64,000 nucleotides of DNA from Arachis hypogaea (Eukaryota > Streptophyta > Magnoliopsida > Fabales > Fabaceae), in contig NC_092046.1 of the NCBI RefSeq assembly GCF_003086295.3, positions 102,341,363-102,405,362 on the forward strand. The letters are read 5' to 3'. Shown here piece after piece: positions 33,132 to 43,668 of the stretch. Under the pieces are notes generated by a model, which was not told where the DNA came from, ran no database searches, and saw nothing but the letters and a program-made list of their open reading frames with translations. Position 1 is the stretch's first letter; each line of letters starts with the position of its first letter. Made by a program: the position numbers and the translations under genes.

Positions 33132-34078
33132 GAGTTAATTTGATGTAATTTGGAACCACCCTTTTGACACTTTGAGATTTTACTTTGAATTTTCCTTTTA
33201 ATTGTCATTTTCATTTTCATTTTTGAGCTCTTTACTTTGAATTCTCTGAGAACTTGGAAGGGGAATTGATCTCTCTCCTTCTTGGTTCTTGCTTGAGCAC
33301 TCTTTTATTTTCTTGCTTTGGATCTTGGGTGAAGAATTGAAGAACTTCTGTTTCAATCTCACCTTGAAATCTCTTGTTTACTTTCTCTGCATAATTGAAT
33401 TTCACTTTCTGTTTACTGCTTCATCTTCTCTTTAATTTTGCAATTTACTCTTCTTCACTTCTTTTGCAATTGTTCTTGTTGGATCAAGGAAGGATTTGAG
33501 ATCTAGACTTGTTATCTAGTCTCTTCCACCCTGAGATCTTCAACCACTTTTACTTTGCTGCAAATTAAGCACTGTCTTTCTGTCTTTATAATTCTCAAAG
33601 CACTTTTACTCTTCTGTTTGAGATCCATTCCAATTTAATTCATCTTTTACTTTTCTGTTTGATGTAATTTAATTCTGCTTGTTTAATTTCTGCAATCCCA
33701 ACTCCCAATCCCTTTTACAATTCAAGCAATTTACATTTCTTGCACTTTAAGATTCAGTCATTTACATTTCTTGCAATCTAAGTTTCTGCAATTTACTTTA
33801 CTTGTTCTTTAAGATTCAGTACATTTACTTTCCTGCTCTTTCATTTACTGCAATTTACCCTTCCCCTTTTACAATTCATGCAATTTAGTTTCTGCAAAGC
33901 ATAAACCACTCAACCAATACTTGATTCGCTTGACTAAATCAACCACTAAACTAAAATTGCTCAATCCTTCAATCCCTGTGGGATCGACCTCACTCATGTG
34001 AGTTATTATTACTTGATGCGACCCGGTACACTTGCCGGTGAGTTTTGTGTTGGATCGTTTTTTCACACATCAAGTTTT

Positions 34079-34096
34079 TGGCGCCGTTGCCGGGGA
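34079..34096 (+). promoter_or_regulatory. Primer-binding site of E1 (tRNA-Asp)
   Basis: TGGCGCCGTTGCCGGGGA, 6 bases after the LTR; a perfect match to the tRNA-Asp(GTC) 3' end as I recall it. Confidence 0.88.
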
Positions 34097-34274
34097 TTGA
34101 TTTGATTGACAATGATTAAGTGAAGTGGAGATCTAGATCTAGCATTTTTATTTTTCTGTTTTTGACTAACACACTAACTGTTTGAATTTTTGCTTAAGCC
34201 AATTAACATTTCACTTCAGCCATGGATTGAAGTGTTGTTGCTTTCTGGTGTTGTGATTTTTATGCTTTGGTTGT

Positions 34275-37223
34275 ATGTCAGGTACAAGGAGAATTACACC
34301 CACTTTTTGTGAACAAGACGAAAGAACCCTCAGAAGACTAAGAAGAGCTGAAAGAGGGAAAAACATTATTGGAGAAGAGGAGTCAGAAGAAGAATTCCAA
34401 GATATGGAGGAACACTTAACAAACCCACCAAATGGGACTGAAGGAGCAGCCAATAACAACAATAATCCACCACAGAGAATAGTTTTAGCTTCCTACACAA
34501 GTGCAGATCCTAGACATTGTGGGAGTAGCATTCTTACCCCAAATGTTAATGCAAATAATTTTGAACTAAAGCCACAACTCATCACCTTGATTCAAAACAA
34601 TTGTTCTTATGGAGGAGGACCACTTGAAGACCGTAACCAACACTTGTCCACCTTCTTGAGGATTTGTGACACTGTCAAAACCAATGGTGTGCACCCTGAC
34701 AGTTACAAGCTACTGCTATTTCCATTTTCTCTCAGAGACAAAGCCACTCAATGGTTGGAATCCTTCCCAAGAGGCAGCATCAACAATTGGGATGATCTAG
34801 TAACCAAGTTCCTTGCCAAGTTTTACCCACCTCAAAGAGTTATTAGATTGAAGACTGAAGTGCAAACATTCACACAAATGGATGCTGAACCCTTGTATGA
34901 GGCATGGGAACGATACAAAGCTCTAATCAGGAAGTGTCCACCAGGAATGTTCAGTGAGTGGGACAGATTGCAGAATTTCTATGAAGGCTTGACACTGAAA
35001 TCTCAGGAGGCTTTGGATTATTCAGCAGGAGGTTCTTTACAATTGATGAAAACAGCAGAGGAAGCTCAAAATCTCATTGATATGGTGGCCAACAATCAAT
35101 ATTTCTTTGCTCACCAAAGGCAACGCCAACCATCACAAAGGAAAGGAGTGATGGAGTTGGAAGGAGTGGACTCAATCTTGGCTCAAAACAAAATGATGCA
35201 GCAGCAAATTCAACAACAATTTGAGCAAATGGCCAAGAGGATTAATAGCCTCCAAGTTGCAGCAGTTAATACAAGCCAACCATCATCTACATGGGGACAA
35301 AATGAAGAGACTCAAGAGGAGCAACAGCAAGAGCAAGTCCAGTACATGCACAACCAAAATTCTGGGCCAAATGAAGTCTTTGGTGACACCTACAACCCTT
35401 CTTGGAAGAACCACCCAAATCTTAGGTGGGGAGACAATCACAACCAAAATCAACAACCATGGCAGAGAAACTCAAATCAAAACACTTCAAGAAACAACCA
35501 AAACCACAACCAGCAGCAAACTAACCAGAACTCTTACAGAAAACCCCAAAACAACTACCCCAACTCCAACCATTACCCATCCAATAACCAAACCTCAAGT
35601 CAGAACACTTACCCTCAACCCTCAACACCCCACAATCAACCAATCTCACAAGAATTCCAAAGGATTAACAACTTGGAGCTCCTAATGGAAAAAATGATGA
35701 AAACTCAAGAGATGACAGTGAGGAACCAAGAAGCCTCCATGAAAAATATGGAACGGCAAATTGGACAACTCTCCAAGCAGATTGCCATTGAAAGGCCATC
35801 AAGCTCACTACCAAGTGACACCATTCCCAATCCAAAAGAGGAGTGCAAGACAATACAATTGAGGAGTGGAAAAGTCCTGGTGAAAAATGAAGAAGCAACC
35901 AAGAAGTCAAAGGAAGGTGACAAGAAACAAGCTGAAGAAGAGAAAGTCAATGACAAGAAGGAGACAGCAAGCAAGCCAACTCAGAATCAAGTTCAAGAAA
36001 AAGAAGATCAGCCACAAAAATCAAGAAAGGGAAAGGAAGTAATTGAAGAGCCAACTAAGGACCAAAGACAGGGAATGAACTTCACTCCACCCTTGCCATA
36101 TCCTCAAAGGTTCAACAAGGAGACTAAGGATCAACACTTCCCAAAATTTCTTGAAATCTTCAAGAAGTTAGAGATCAATATCCCCTTAGCTGAAGCACTT
36201 GAGCAAATTCCCCTGTACGCAAAGTTCTTGAAGGAACTTATCAACAAGAAGAGGAGTTGGCAAGTTAATGAAACTGTACTGCTCACTGAGGAATGCAGAG
36301 CACTAATCCAGAAGGGACTTCCTCCCAAACTCGAGGACCCTGGGAGTTTCTTTCTACCCTGCGCCATTGGCAGTATGACCATCAAGAAGGCGATGTGTGA
36401 CTTGGGAGCTAGTATCAATCTAATGCCTGCCTCTCTAGTGACAAAGCTAGGCATAAAAGAGGTGAAACCAGTACAGATGTCTCTAGAATTGGTGGACAAA
36501 TCAGTGATATGCCCCAGGGGTATAATTAAGAACCTTCTAGTCAAGGTAGATAGATTCATCTTCCCTGTAGATTTTGTGATCCTGGATTCGAATCAGGATG
36601 AGGGCGACTCCATTATACTGGGAAGACCGTTCTTGGCCACTGCTAGGGCCATCATAGACATAGAGCAAGGAGAATTAACCCTCAGGATGCATAATGAAAG
36701 TATCACTCTGAGTGTACTACCAGAAACACAGAGCAGTAATGAAAAGAAGGATGGTACAGAAACAGACAAGGAGAATCTGCAGTGGAAGGAGGAAATCAAC
36801 AAGACAAACAACAACTGCCCTCCCAAGCAAGAGATAGATGATACAGCAGGCCAAAAAGAGAAAGAGACTGTGCAAAGTAATGAAGAAGCTCAAGGGAACA
36901 TTGTAGTATTGGCAACTAAGAAAAAGAATTTCAAAAGGGAGCCTGTTTTAAAAGAAGAAGAGTCAACAAAAGGAAGGAAGAAAAACAAAAATAGAATAAA
37001 AAAGGGTTGGAAGAACAAAAAAATTCCAACAGAAGGGCTCTCCAAAGGTGACAAAGTGCAGTTAGTCTATCAACAACTGGGAACAGACCAACAGACTAAC
37101 GATTACTATACTGTGAGCAAAATATTATCACTAGAACATGCTGAGATAGAGCACCAAGGAACAAAGAAGAAGCTCACGATCAAAGGGGACAAGTTGAGGC
37201 ACTACAGTCATCAACCGCCATAA
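34275..37223 (+). CDS. E1 gag-protease polyprotein with an integrase C-terminal remnant (982 aa, intact)
   Basis: The single open frame begins MSGTRRITPTFCEQDERTLR and ends YSHQPP. Residues about 60-250 are the gag capsid-like domain (LRDKATQWLESFPRGSINNW, LYEAWERYKALIRKCPPGMF). Residues 285-335 are Gln-rich and likely coiled. Residues 345-470 are Asn/Gln-rich. IQLRSGKVL (about 535) marks the gag-protease linker. The aspartic protease has CDLGASINLMP with catalytic Asp709 and GRPFLATARAIIDIEQGELT. After a Lys-rich spacer, residues about 923-982 (GDKVQLVYQQL...LTIKGDKLRHY) resemble the C-terminal end of the C1 integrase (VLLFNSRL...FIVNGQR). No zinc knuckle is seen. A pol gene that lost RT, RNase H and the integrase core would give this layout. 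D has the same layout, so it is a stable family form. The start is supported by the D alignment. Confidence 0.9.
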   Translation: MSGTRRITPTFCEQDERTLRRLRRAERGKNIIGEEESEEEFQDMEEHLTNPPNGTEGAANNNNNPPQRIVLASYTSADPRHCGSSILTPNVNANNFELKPQLITLIQNNCSYGGGPLEDRNQHLSTFLRICDTVKTNGVHPDSYKLLLFPFSLRDKATQWLESFPRGSINNWDDLVTKFLAKFYPPQRVIRLKTEVQTFTQMDAEPLYEAWERYKALIRKCPPGMFSEWDRLQNFYEGLTLKSQEALDYSAGGSLQLMKTAEEAQNLIDMVANNQYFFAHQRQRQPSQRKGVMELEGVDSILAQNKMMQQQIQQQFEQMAKRINSLQVAAVNTSQPSSTWGQNEETQEEQQQEQVQYMHNQNSGPNEVFGDTYNPSWKNHPNLRWGDNHNQNQQPWQRNSNQNTSRNNQNHNQQQTNQNSYRKPQNNYPNSNHYPSNNQTSSQNTYPQPSTPHNQPISQEFQRINNLELLMEKMMKTQEMTVRNQEASMKNMERQIGQLSKQIAIERPSSSLPSDTIPNPKEECKTIQLRSGKVLVKNEEATKKSKEGDKKQAEEEKVNDKKETASKPTQNQVQEKEDQPQKSRKGKEVIEEPTKDQRQGMNFTPPLPYPQRFNKETKDQHFPKFLEIFKKLEINIPLAEALEQIPLYAKFLKELINKKRSWQVNETVLLTEECRALIQKGLPPKLEDPGSFFLPCAIGSMTIKKAMCDLGASINLMPASLVTKLGIKEVKPVQMSLELVDKSVICPRGIIKNLLVKVDRFIFPVDFVILDSNQDEGDSIILGRPFLATARAIIDIEQGELTLRMHNESITLSVLPETQSSNEKKDGTETDKENLQWKEEINKTNNNCPPKQEIDDTAGQKEKETVQSNEEAQGNIVVLATKKKNFKREPVLKEEESTKGRKKNKNRIKKGWKNKKIPTEGLSKGDKVQLVYQQLGTDQQTNDYYTVSKILSLEHAEIEHQGTKKKLTIKGDKLRHYSHQPP

Positions 37224-37266
37224 AAGAGGGAGTCAATGTCAAGCTAGTGACAATAAAAGAGCGCTT

Positions 37267-37284
37267 GTTGGGAGGCAACCCAAC
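37267..37284 (+). promoter_or_regulatory. Conserved post-ORF hairpin of E1
   Basis: GTTGGG-AGGCAA-CCCAAC, 43 bases after the stop. Confidence 0.75.
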
Positions 37285-37357
37285 CTGAGGTAGTTTCTTT
37301 CCATAGTTATTTCAATAAAGAGGTTAATTAGCCTTATCTACATTGCAAAAAGCTAAG

Positions 37358-37614
37358 TTTGGTGTTGTACACCAAAACAATATAAGGGAGAATGAAGGAT
37401 TCTAAGTTTGGTGTTCCACCAAAATCTCATCATAAAACATATTCTCACCCCCTATATAATGCTAGCTTTGAGCATTTAGATAAACTAATTAACTATTCTG
37501 CTATTTCAAAATCATTAGTTTATTTCCTTTGAAAAAAAAAAAAAAGAAGTTCACATATAAATTGTTGCATGAGGAATATTGGCAAGGGACTAAGTTTGGT
37601 GTTCACACACCAAA
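37358..37614 (+). promoter_or_regulatory. Three TTTGGTGT/ACACCAAA hairpins in the E1 3' non-coding region
   Basis: 37358-37376 (loop TGT), 37407-37423 (loop TTC) and 37595-37614 (loop TCAC), each preceded by TAAG. Arms are 7-8 bp and perfect while loops vary in length. The rest of 37285-38734 holds no gene that I can see; the part from about 38150 matches D. Confidence 0.65.
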
Positions 37615-38734
37615 GTAAGTTCGAGAGCCACAAACATACAAGCTTTGCAGATTTACCAACACCTAAAAGGGTTGAACAGCAAGCAACTCAAAAGGAGCAA
37701 TTTGAAGTAAGAATGGAAAAATGCAACTCAACAGGTTGTATCTATTCTTGATCCTTGTTGTTATGTAATGAATTAATTCAGAGAATCCTTTATGCCTGGC
37801 TGGAATGATTATTTAGTTGCAAGTGGAAGTACATGTTAAAGAAAGCTATCTGCATAATTTTTGCTTGAAGGTCATCTGCATAATAATTGTCATCACTCAT
37901 TAACTAGAATACCTTGTCTTGTCTCCCTTGCTGTTTGAATAAAAGAAAGATGTTTGATTTAGAAAAGTAATTGTTCAATGTTGCAAAAGTTAGAATGAAG
38001 TTAGTGGTGGTGTGTGTTTGATTCAACTATTAGCTCATGGAATAAATGTTACAGAATGACTTGTTTCTTGAAGTGTAAGCTAGTTTGCTGCTATGATCCT
38101 TCAATTAATGAAAGTCCCTTGAAAATAAACCAAAACAGAAAGAAAAAGAAAGAAGAAAAGCCAAAAGTTGGCAAAGAAACAAACAATAAGGCTAGACACC
38201 AATAGCTTGGACCCTAGGACATATGCCTGTGGTGTTTATGTACTGGGATATGCTTGGACAAGTAGGTTCTAAGGAGTATTTTAAAACTTGGCAACTTAGA
38301 TCAACTGATTTGGGATTGTCAACTGAAAGTCCACAATAAAGAGCAACCTAGCTACAAAACATTTAGTAATCCAAAGAGATGCTGGGCATCAATGATCCTA
38401 GGAAGAAAAAGATGAGCCATGTGTCTGTGGTGAAAAAATGTTGAGTGAAAATAAGCCAAAGGCCACTGCAACATTTGACACCAAGCCTCTAATAGATAAT
38501 AAGCTCTGAAATGCAAAAGAAAGCAGAAAAAGCTAACAAGGGGATTAAGCAAAAGGGTAAGGAATCATAGCAGCAACCTTGGTAAACCCTTAAGGAAGCA
38601 TAGTTATTTTTACAGTAAGTAATAAATGAGCTATTTTTGATCTGCATAAAACCCCATAAACAAAATTGAACTAAGTGCTTAATAAGGACATGCATGCTTA
38701 TCTACTTCATTCTATCTTCTCTTATGTTTAAGTG

Positions 38735-38771
38735 CTTGCTTGGGGACAAGCAAGTTTTAAGTTTGGTGTTG
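38735..38771 (+). promoter_or_regulatory. E1 hairpin plus polypurine-tract region before the 3' LTR
   Basis: CTTGCTT-GGGGAC-AAGCAAG (38735-38754), then TTTTAAGTTTGGTGTTG, then the LTR. Confidence 0.78.
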
Positions 38772-41014
38772 TGATGACAAGTCATCTTAGCCTAGTTTCA
38801 CTAGCATTTCTCTTAGTTTTTATTAGGTTTTATGCACTTTCTTGCACTCTAAGTAAGTGATTTGGAATGAAAATGCATGACTTCTTTGAATCAAACAACC
38901 ACCATGTAATTGATGCTAAATCATGAGGTTTAAGCTAAATTTAATTGAATTTTAATGAATTATAAACCTTGTGAATTTAGTGATACTTTGATTGGTTGTT
39001 TTGATTACTTGCAGGTGAAGAAAGAAAGAAAAGAAGAAAAGCGTGGCACAAGAAGTGTGCCCAAAGGAAAAAGAAAGCGTGCCAAAAGGAAGAAAAAGCA
39101 TAACCACATTGAGGAAGAAAGGGAAACTAAGTTGAAAAAGCTAACTGAGCTTCACAAGGGATGGAAGGAGAAGGCAAGCTACAAAGCTAAGTTCAAATAG
39201 TTAACTTAGCACTAAAGAAAGCAAGGAATGGGTGCAAAGCTAAGTTAACTAAGTTAACTTTATCGGGGACCTCTTCAAATTAATTCAAGATGAAATTCCA
39301 TGAGTGAAGCCACCAAGATTCGAACCAAGGACCAAGGAGAAGGCAAGGAACGTTCCTCACAAAAGAATTCAAGAAGAAATAGCCAAAATGCATCCTCCAT
39401 GGTTCGAACTTGGAACCACACGCTACTCCTTGCAAGGGAATTTGAGAATAAATAGCTAGAATGCTTCCTCCAAGACTTGAACTTGGGTATTCTTTGAAAC
39501 ATAAGGAAGGAGTGCCACCAAGCTTGCAAGGAAATACAAGGAAAATAGCTTTATTGCTTCCTCCAAGTTTCGAACTTGGGTATTCTTGGAAACATAAGGA
39601 GGAATGCCCACTCATCCAAGGAAATTAGCTCCAAAGGTGTCCTCCACTTGCTCCCACCAGGATTTGAACCTGGGACCTTGAGGCCAAGGGCAAGACGCTA
39701 CAAGGAAAGCTCAGTTGGATTAGCATTGCTTCTCCCATTCTTCTCCACACTTTGGCGCACAAGTTTGCACACCAAGGGAGCTGTGACACACATTTTGGCG
39801 CACCAAGGAGGAAGCCTTGCGCATCATGACACGGGCTAAAGCTAAGTTGGATTTTCCAACTTAGCTCTAAGACAATTGACCCCCAAACAAGGCTTGGCAC
39901 ACCACACTTGACACGGATGGAGCATGCTTGAAAGCTAAGTTGGATTTTCCAACTGAGCTTTCCCCTGGAGGTGCAATTTGGGCTAGAAATTGGATTAAAA
40001 ATCCAATTTAATTCATTTCTTCACCAAATCAAAAGCCCACCCAAATTCCAAAATCCAAGAATAGAAAGTGTATAAATAGGAGTTAATTTGATGTAATTTG
40101 GAACCACCCTTTTGACACTTTGAGATTTTACTTTGAATTTTCCTTTTAATTGTCATTTTCATTTTTGAGCTCTTTACTTTGAATTCTCTGAGAACTTGGA
40201 AGGGGAATTGATCTCTCTCCTTCTTGGTTCTTGCTTGAGCACTCTTTTATTTTCTTGCTTTGGATCTTGGGTGAAGAATTGAAGAACTTCTGTTTCAATC
40301 TCACCTTGAAATCTCTTGTTTACTTTCTCTGCATAATTGAATTTCACTTTCTGTTTACTGCTTCATCTTCTCTTTAATTTTGCAATTTACTCTTCTTCAC
40401 TTCTTTTGCAACTGTTCTTGTTGGATCAAGGAAGGATTTGAGATCTAGACTTGTTATCTAGTCTCTTCCACCCTGAGATCTTCAACCTCTTTTACTTTGC
40501 TGCAAATTAAGCACTGTCTTTCTGTCTTTATAATTCTCAAAGCACTTTTACTCTTCTGTTTGAGATCCATTCCAATTTAATTCATCTTTTACTTTGCTGT
40601 TTGATGCAATTTAATTCTGCTTGTTTAATTTCTGGAATCCCAACTCCCAATCCCTTTTACAATTCAAGCAATTTACATTTCTTGCACTTTAAGATTCAGT
40701 CATTTACATTTCTTGCAATCTAAGTTTCTGCAATTTACTTTACTTGTTCTTTAAGATTCAGCACATTTACTTTCCTGCTCTTTCATTTACTGCAATTTAC
40801 CCTTCCCCTTTTACAATTCATGCAATTTAGTTTCTGCAAAGCATAAACCACTCAACCAATACTTGATTCGCTTGACTAAATCAACCACTAAACTAAAATT
40901 GCTCAATCCTTCAATCCATGTGGGATCGACCTCACTCATGTGAGTTATTATTACTTGATGCGACCCGGTACACTTGCCGGTGAGTTTTGTGTTGGATCGT
41001 TTTTCCACACATCA
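38772..41014 (+). repeat. E1 3' LTR
   Basis: 2243 bp, about 99 percent like the 5' LTR by eye. It lacks 9 bases within the palindrome region (near 39720) and one CATTTT unit near 40160. It ends CATCA and is followed by GCGAC. Confidence 0.93.
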
Positions 41015-41480
41015 GCGACGCGTCCGCGTCGCAAGGAGAGGGGAGAAAATAAAAACGAACAGAGAGTCACGCTGGAGCGTGGCTGGAGGCGTGCCAGTGG
41101 CACAAATCGACCCACGCGACCGCGTCGCCGACGCGTCCGCGTCACATGGGAACTTTGGCCTCCCACGCGACCGCGTCACCCACGCGGCCGCGTGCCATAT
41201 AAATCGACGTCACAAGGGTGCATGGCCGAAGGTTAAGCTGGAATGGGGCTGGACTCGTGCTGGAAGCCCAAGCCCTCCCACACGAACGCGTCACCCATGC
41301 GTCCGCGTCATATTGGAAATAGGCCATCCACGCGATCGCGTCAACCACGCGACCGCGTCACCCAGATTTTTTGCAAAAATACATCTCAAACAGAGAGTTG
41401 TGCGAATGCGAGGCTGCACTCGCGCCAATCACACAAATCAGGCCACGCGCTCGCGTGACCCACGCGTCCGCGTCGCCAGC
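41015..41480. repeat. A1 internal CGCG palindrome cluster
   Basis: Repeated GACGCG-TC-CGCGTC and CACGCG-NN-CGCGT words. E1 landed at the left edge of this cluster: CCACGCGACGCGAC at 31801 is its other side. Arg-rich frames here follow from the CpG words. Confidence 0.75.
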
Positions 41481-42037
41481 GTCGCACAACCTATCCAGAT
41501 TAGTGCCAATTATCTTATTTTTCTTTCCCAATCCTAATTTCTTCTATCTTTTCTTCTTTCTTCTTTCTTTCTTACTTTATTTCTTTCCCTTCTCATTCTT
41601 CTTATCTTTTATTTTATTTTATTTATTTGCATACTTTCATTCAATGCATTTTAATTTTGTGCATATTTTTATTTTTCTAAAATTATTGGTGTTCAAATGT
41701 TCTTATTCAACTGTTATATCTTTTCTGGTATTATCTTGGTGCTTATGACTTGTTTTATTCTGATTGGGTAACATTATTTAAATCAATGCTAATTTTTATG
41801 ATACTTGTACTCCTCTTGCATTGACATGTACTTATATTGATATTTTCATTACCCACACTCTTCCCCATTGTTGCAAATTTTGCACCATTGGTATGCCATG
41901 GCTTCTATTGTTTTCTCACGTACATGTTGAAGCTTCCATGTAAATGAGACCTTTTTCATTCGGCATTAATCCAACCATACTTTATTTATTTTCTTATCTC
42001 TATTATTGGGTTACCTTTCTTCCCTTTTTCTTTCAGG

Positions 42038-42121
42038 ATGGCCACCAGGAAGAGAACCGGAAGACGTTTACATGGGGAGACAGACAAGTCCATCTACACA
42101 ATCCTTAGAGAAAAGCAATAG
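42038..42121 (+). pseudogene. 27-codon ATG frame after a pyrimidine-AG site
   Basis: It begins MATRKRTGRRLHGE and stops at 42119. TTCTTTCAG directly precedes the ATG, which looks like a 3' splice site. It may be the start of a decayed downstream ORF. No family recognised. Confidence 0.3.
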
Positions 42122-42154
42122 TTGAAACAACCCGTCCACCTGCACATCTCAGTA

Positions 42155-42195
42155 TGCACCGAGGACGGTGCAATCTTTAAGTGTGGGGAGGTTGA
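42155..42195 (+). promoter_or_regulatory. Internal copy of the hairpin plus PPT cassette in A1
   Basis: TGCACCG-AGGA-CGGTGCA (42155-42172) is a perfect 7-bp stem, followed by ATC and then TTTAAGTGTGGGGAGGTTGA. The same 20 bases (and the next two) occur at the true 3' PPT and LTR edge (43652 onward). It lies about 1.5 kb before the 3' LTR. Confidence 0.7.
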
Positions 42196-43185
42196 TACCG
42201 ATCTCCATGGGTTAGTACTTTCCTGTCTCAAACACCAATATTTTATTTTCTTTGTTAATTGTTACATTTGCATATTTAATTGCATGTTTATTTGATTTTA
42301 TGCATTTAGTTACTACTTGGTTGAAGTAATATTTTCTTTTTCAATAAATTTTTATAATATTTCACTAATTTAAATTGAAAAAATTTTTTGTGTTAAACTT
42401 GTTTGGAAGTTGTATTTGGAACATGGTTTTTGAGCTAAAGAACACACAACCTATGAGATTTGAGCTTATTTATATGGTTACATTATTTAACCATAAATAT
42501 TTTATTCTTGTGTGTTCCCTTCTCTATGATTGTAATCTTTACTTTGTTCCATTCTATATGTCCAATATTTAGTGTATTTACATGCTTGCATATGATTGAG
42601 GCCATTGTTTGATTTTAGCTCACTTATCCCAAAATTAGCCTACCTTTTACATCACCCTTGTTAGCCCCCTTGAGCTTTTAAATCCCTTCTGTTTTATAAC
42701 CACATTACTAGCCTTAAGCAGAAAAACAAAATAAGAATCCCAAGTTGAATCCTTGGTTAGCTTAAAATAGATATTGTGTAAAATTTAAGTGTGGGAAATT
42801 TTATGGGAACATGGGATGATATGAAAAAGTAGGGAATTAAATTGAATAAGTCATTTGAAAATTTGGGAAGCATGCTCATGTGAAATCAAAATAATTAAAT
42901 TACCATGTGCATTGAAGAAAAATATATTAAGTAATTAAATAAGGGGATACAAAAAAATAATAAAAAAAAAGAGAAAAATGAAAAAAATATATATTACCCC
43001 AAATGAAAAATAAAAAGAATCAATGCACATGGGACAAAATTCAAAAATAAGTTTGATACATGAGCATGTAATACAAGTGGGAAAAATTTGGGTAGTTAGG
43101 TACAGTATTTTAAAATTGTATAAAGTATGTATATGTTAGGTAAGATCTTAGACTAGTCAAGGATTCAATTTGTTAGCTCACTTAG

Positions 43186-43188
<3 letters not shown>

Positions 43189-43228
<40 letters not shown>
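43189..43228. repeat. (TA)n microsatellite
   Basis: About 20 uninterrupted TA units in the A1 3' region. Confidence 0.95.
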
Positions 43229-43231
<3 letters not shown>

Positions 43232-43630
43232 TTACCCTTACCTTAGCCCCATTACAACCTTGAAAAGACCTCATGATGTTTGCATTGGTATACTAAATTT
43301 TGTTGATTGGTTAGATGAAGAACAAAGTTTTAGAAAGCATGATTAGAGAAGACTAGAGTGAATTACCCTATACACTTGAGAGATTAGAGTGATATACACT
43401 TCCAGTGAGGGTTCAACGCTTAAATTCTATGTTCCCTGCTTTCATGAGCTGTCTTCTTACAAGTTCACTTGCTTTTTATTGTATGATTTGAATTAGTGAA
43501 AATTGGTTTGTATTTGTCATGGAGAACTTATTTACTCTTAACCAAGTAAGTAAAAGCATTTGGCATGTAGTTGCATTCATAGGTTGCATTTCATACCATT
43601 CCTCTTCATCTTTATAGCTTCTCTTGAGCT

Positions 43631-43668
43631 TAGCATGAGGGCATGCTAGTGTTTAAGTGTGGGGAGGT
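43631..43668 (+). promoter_or_regulatory. A1 hairpin plus polypurine tract before the 3' LTR
   Basis: TAGCATG-AGGG-CATGCTA (43631-43648), then GTGTTTAAGTGTGGGGAGGT and the LTR at 43669. The stem sequence is unrelated to that of C, D, E and F, but its place and the TTTAAGT(G/T)TGG that follows are the same. Confidence 0.75.

Larger units (their letters stand above)
31815..34072 (+). repeat. E1 5' LTR
   Basis: Five degenerate tandem units with TTCGAAC or TTTGAAC cores lie at about 32346-32730. Palindromes with arms GCTAAGTTGGA and TCCAACTTAGC follow (32893-32917; a second near 32983). TATAAATAG is at 33123-33131, followed by a T-rich region and the conserved U5 end (about 33980-34042). Confidence 0.92.
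31815..41014 (+). mobile_element. E1: young non-autonomous LTR retrotransposon with an intact gag-protease ORF
   Basis: The LTRs 31815-34072 (2258 bp) and 38772-41014 (2243 bp) begin TGATGACAAGTC and end CATCA. GCGAC flanks both sides (31810-31814 and 41015-41019), a perfect target duplication inside the A1 CGCG palindromes. The LTR pair differs by about 15 substitutions and two short deletions (9 and 6 bases) by my count. The single ORF is intact. No RT, RNase H or integrase core and no ORF2 are present. Confidence 0.93.
41481..43630 (+). other. A1 3' internal region, no gene of usual size
   Basis: It holds a pyrimidine tract (41520-41640), a small ATG frame at 42038, the internal hairpin-PPT copy (42155-42195), an A-rich stretch (42820-43090) and a TA microsatellite. 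By position it is where ORF2 or an env-like gene would sit, but nothing recognisable is left. Confidence 0.5.

Noticed and set aside
40974..41537. 187-codon Arg-rich open frame
   Set aside because: It starts inside the E1 LTR and runs across the target duplication into A1 palindromes, so it cannot be an old gene.
43189..43228. TA run as an origin or regulatory signal
   Set aside because: An ordinary microsatellite; nothing else supports a function.
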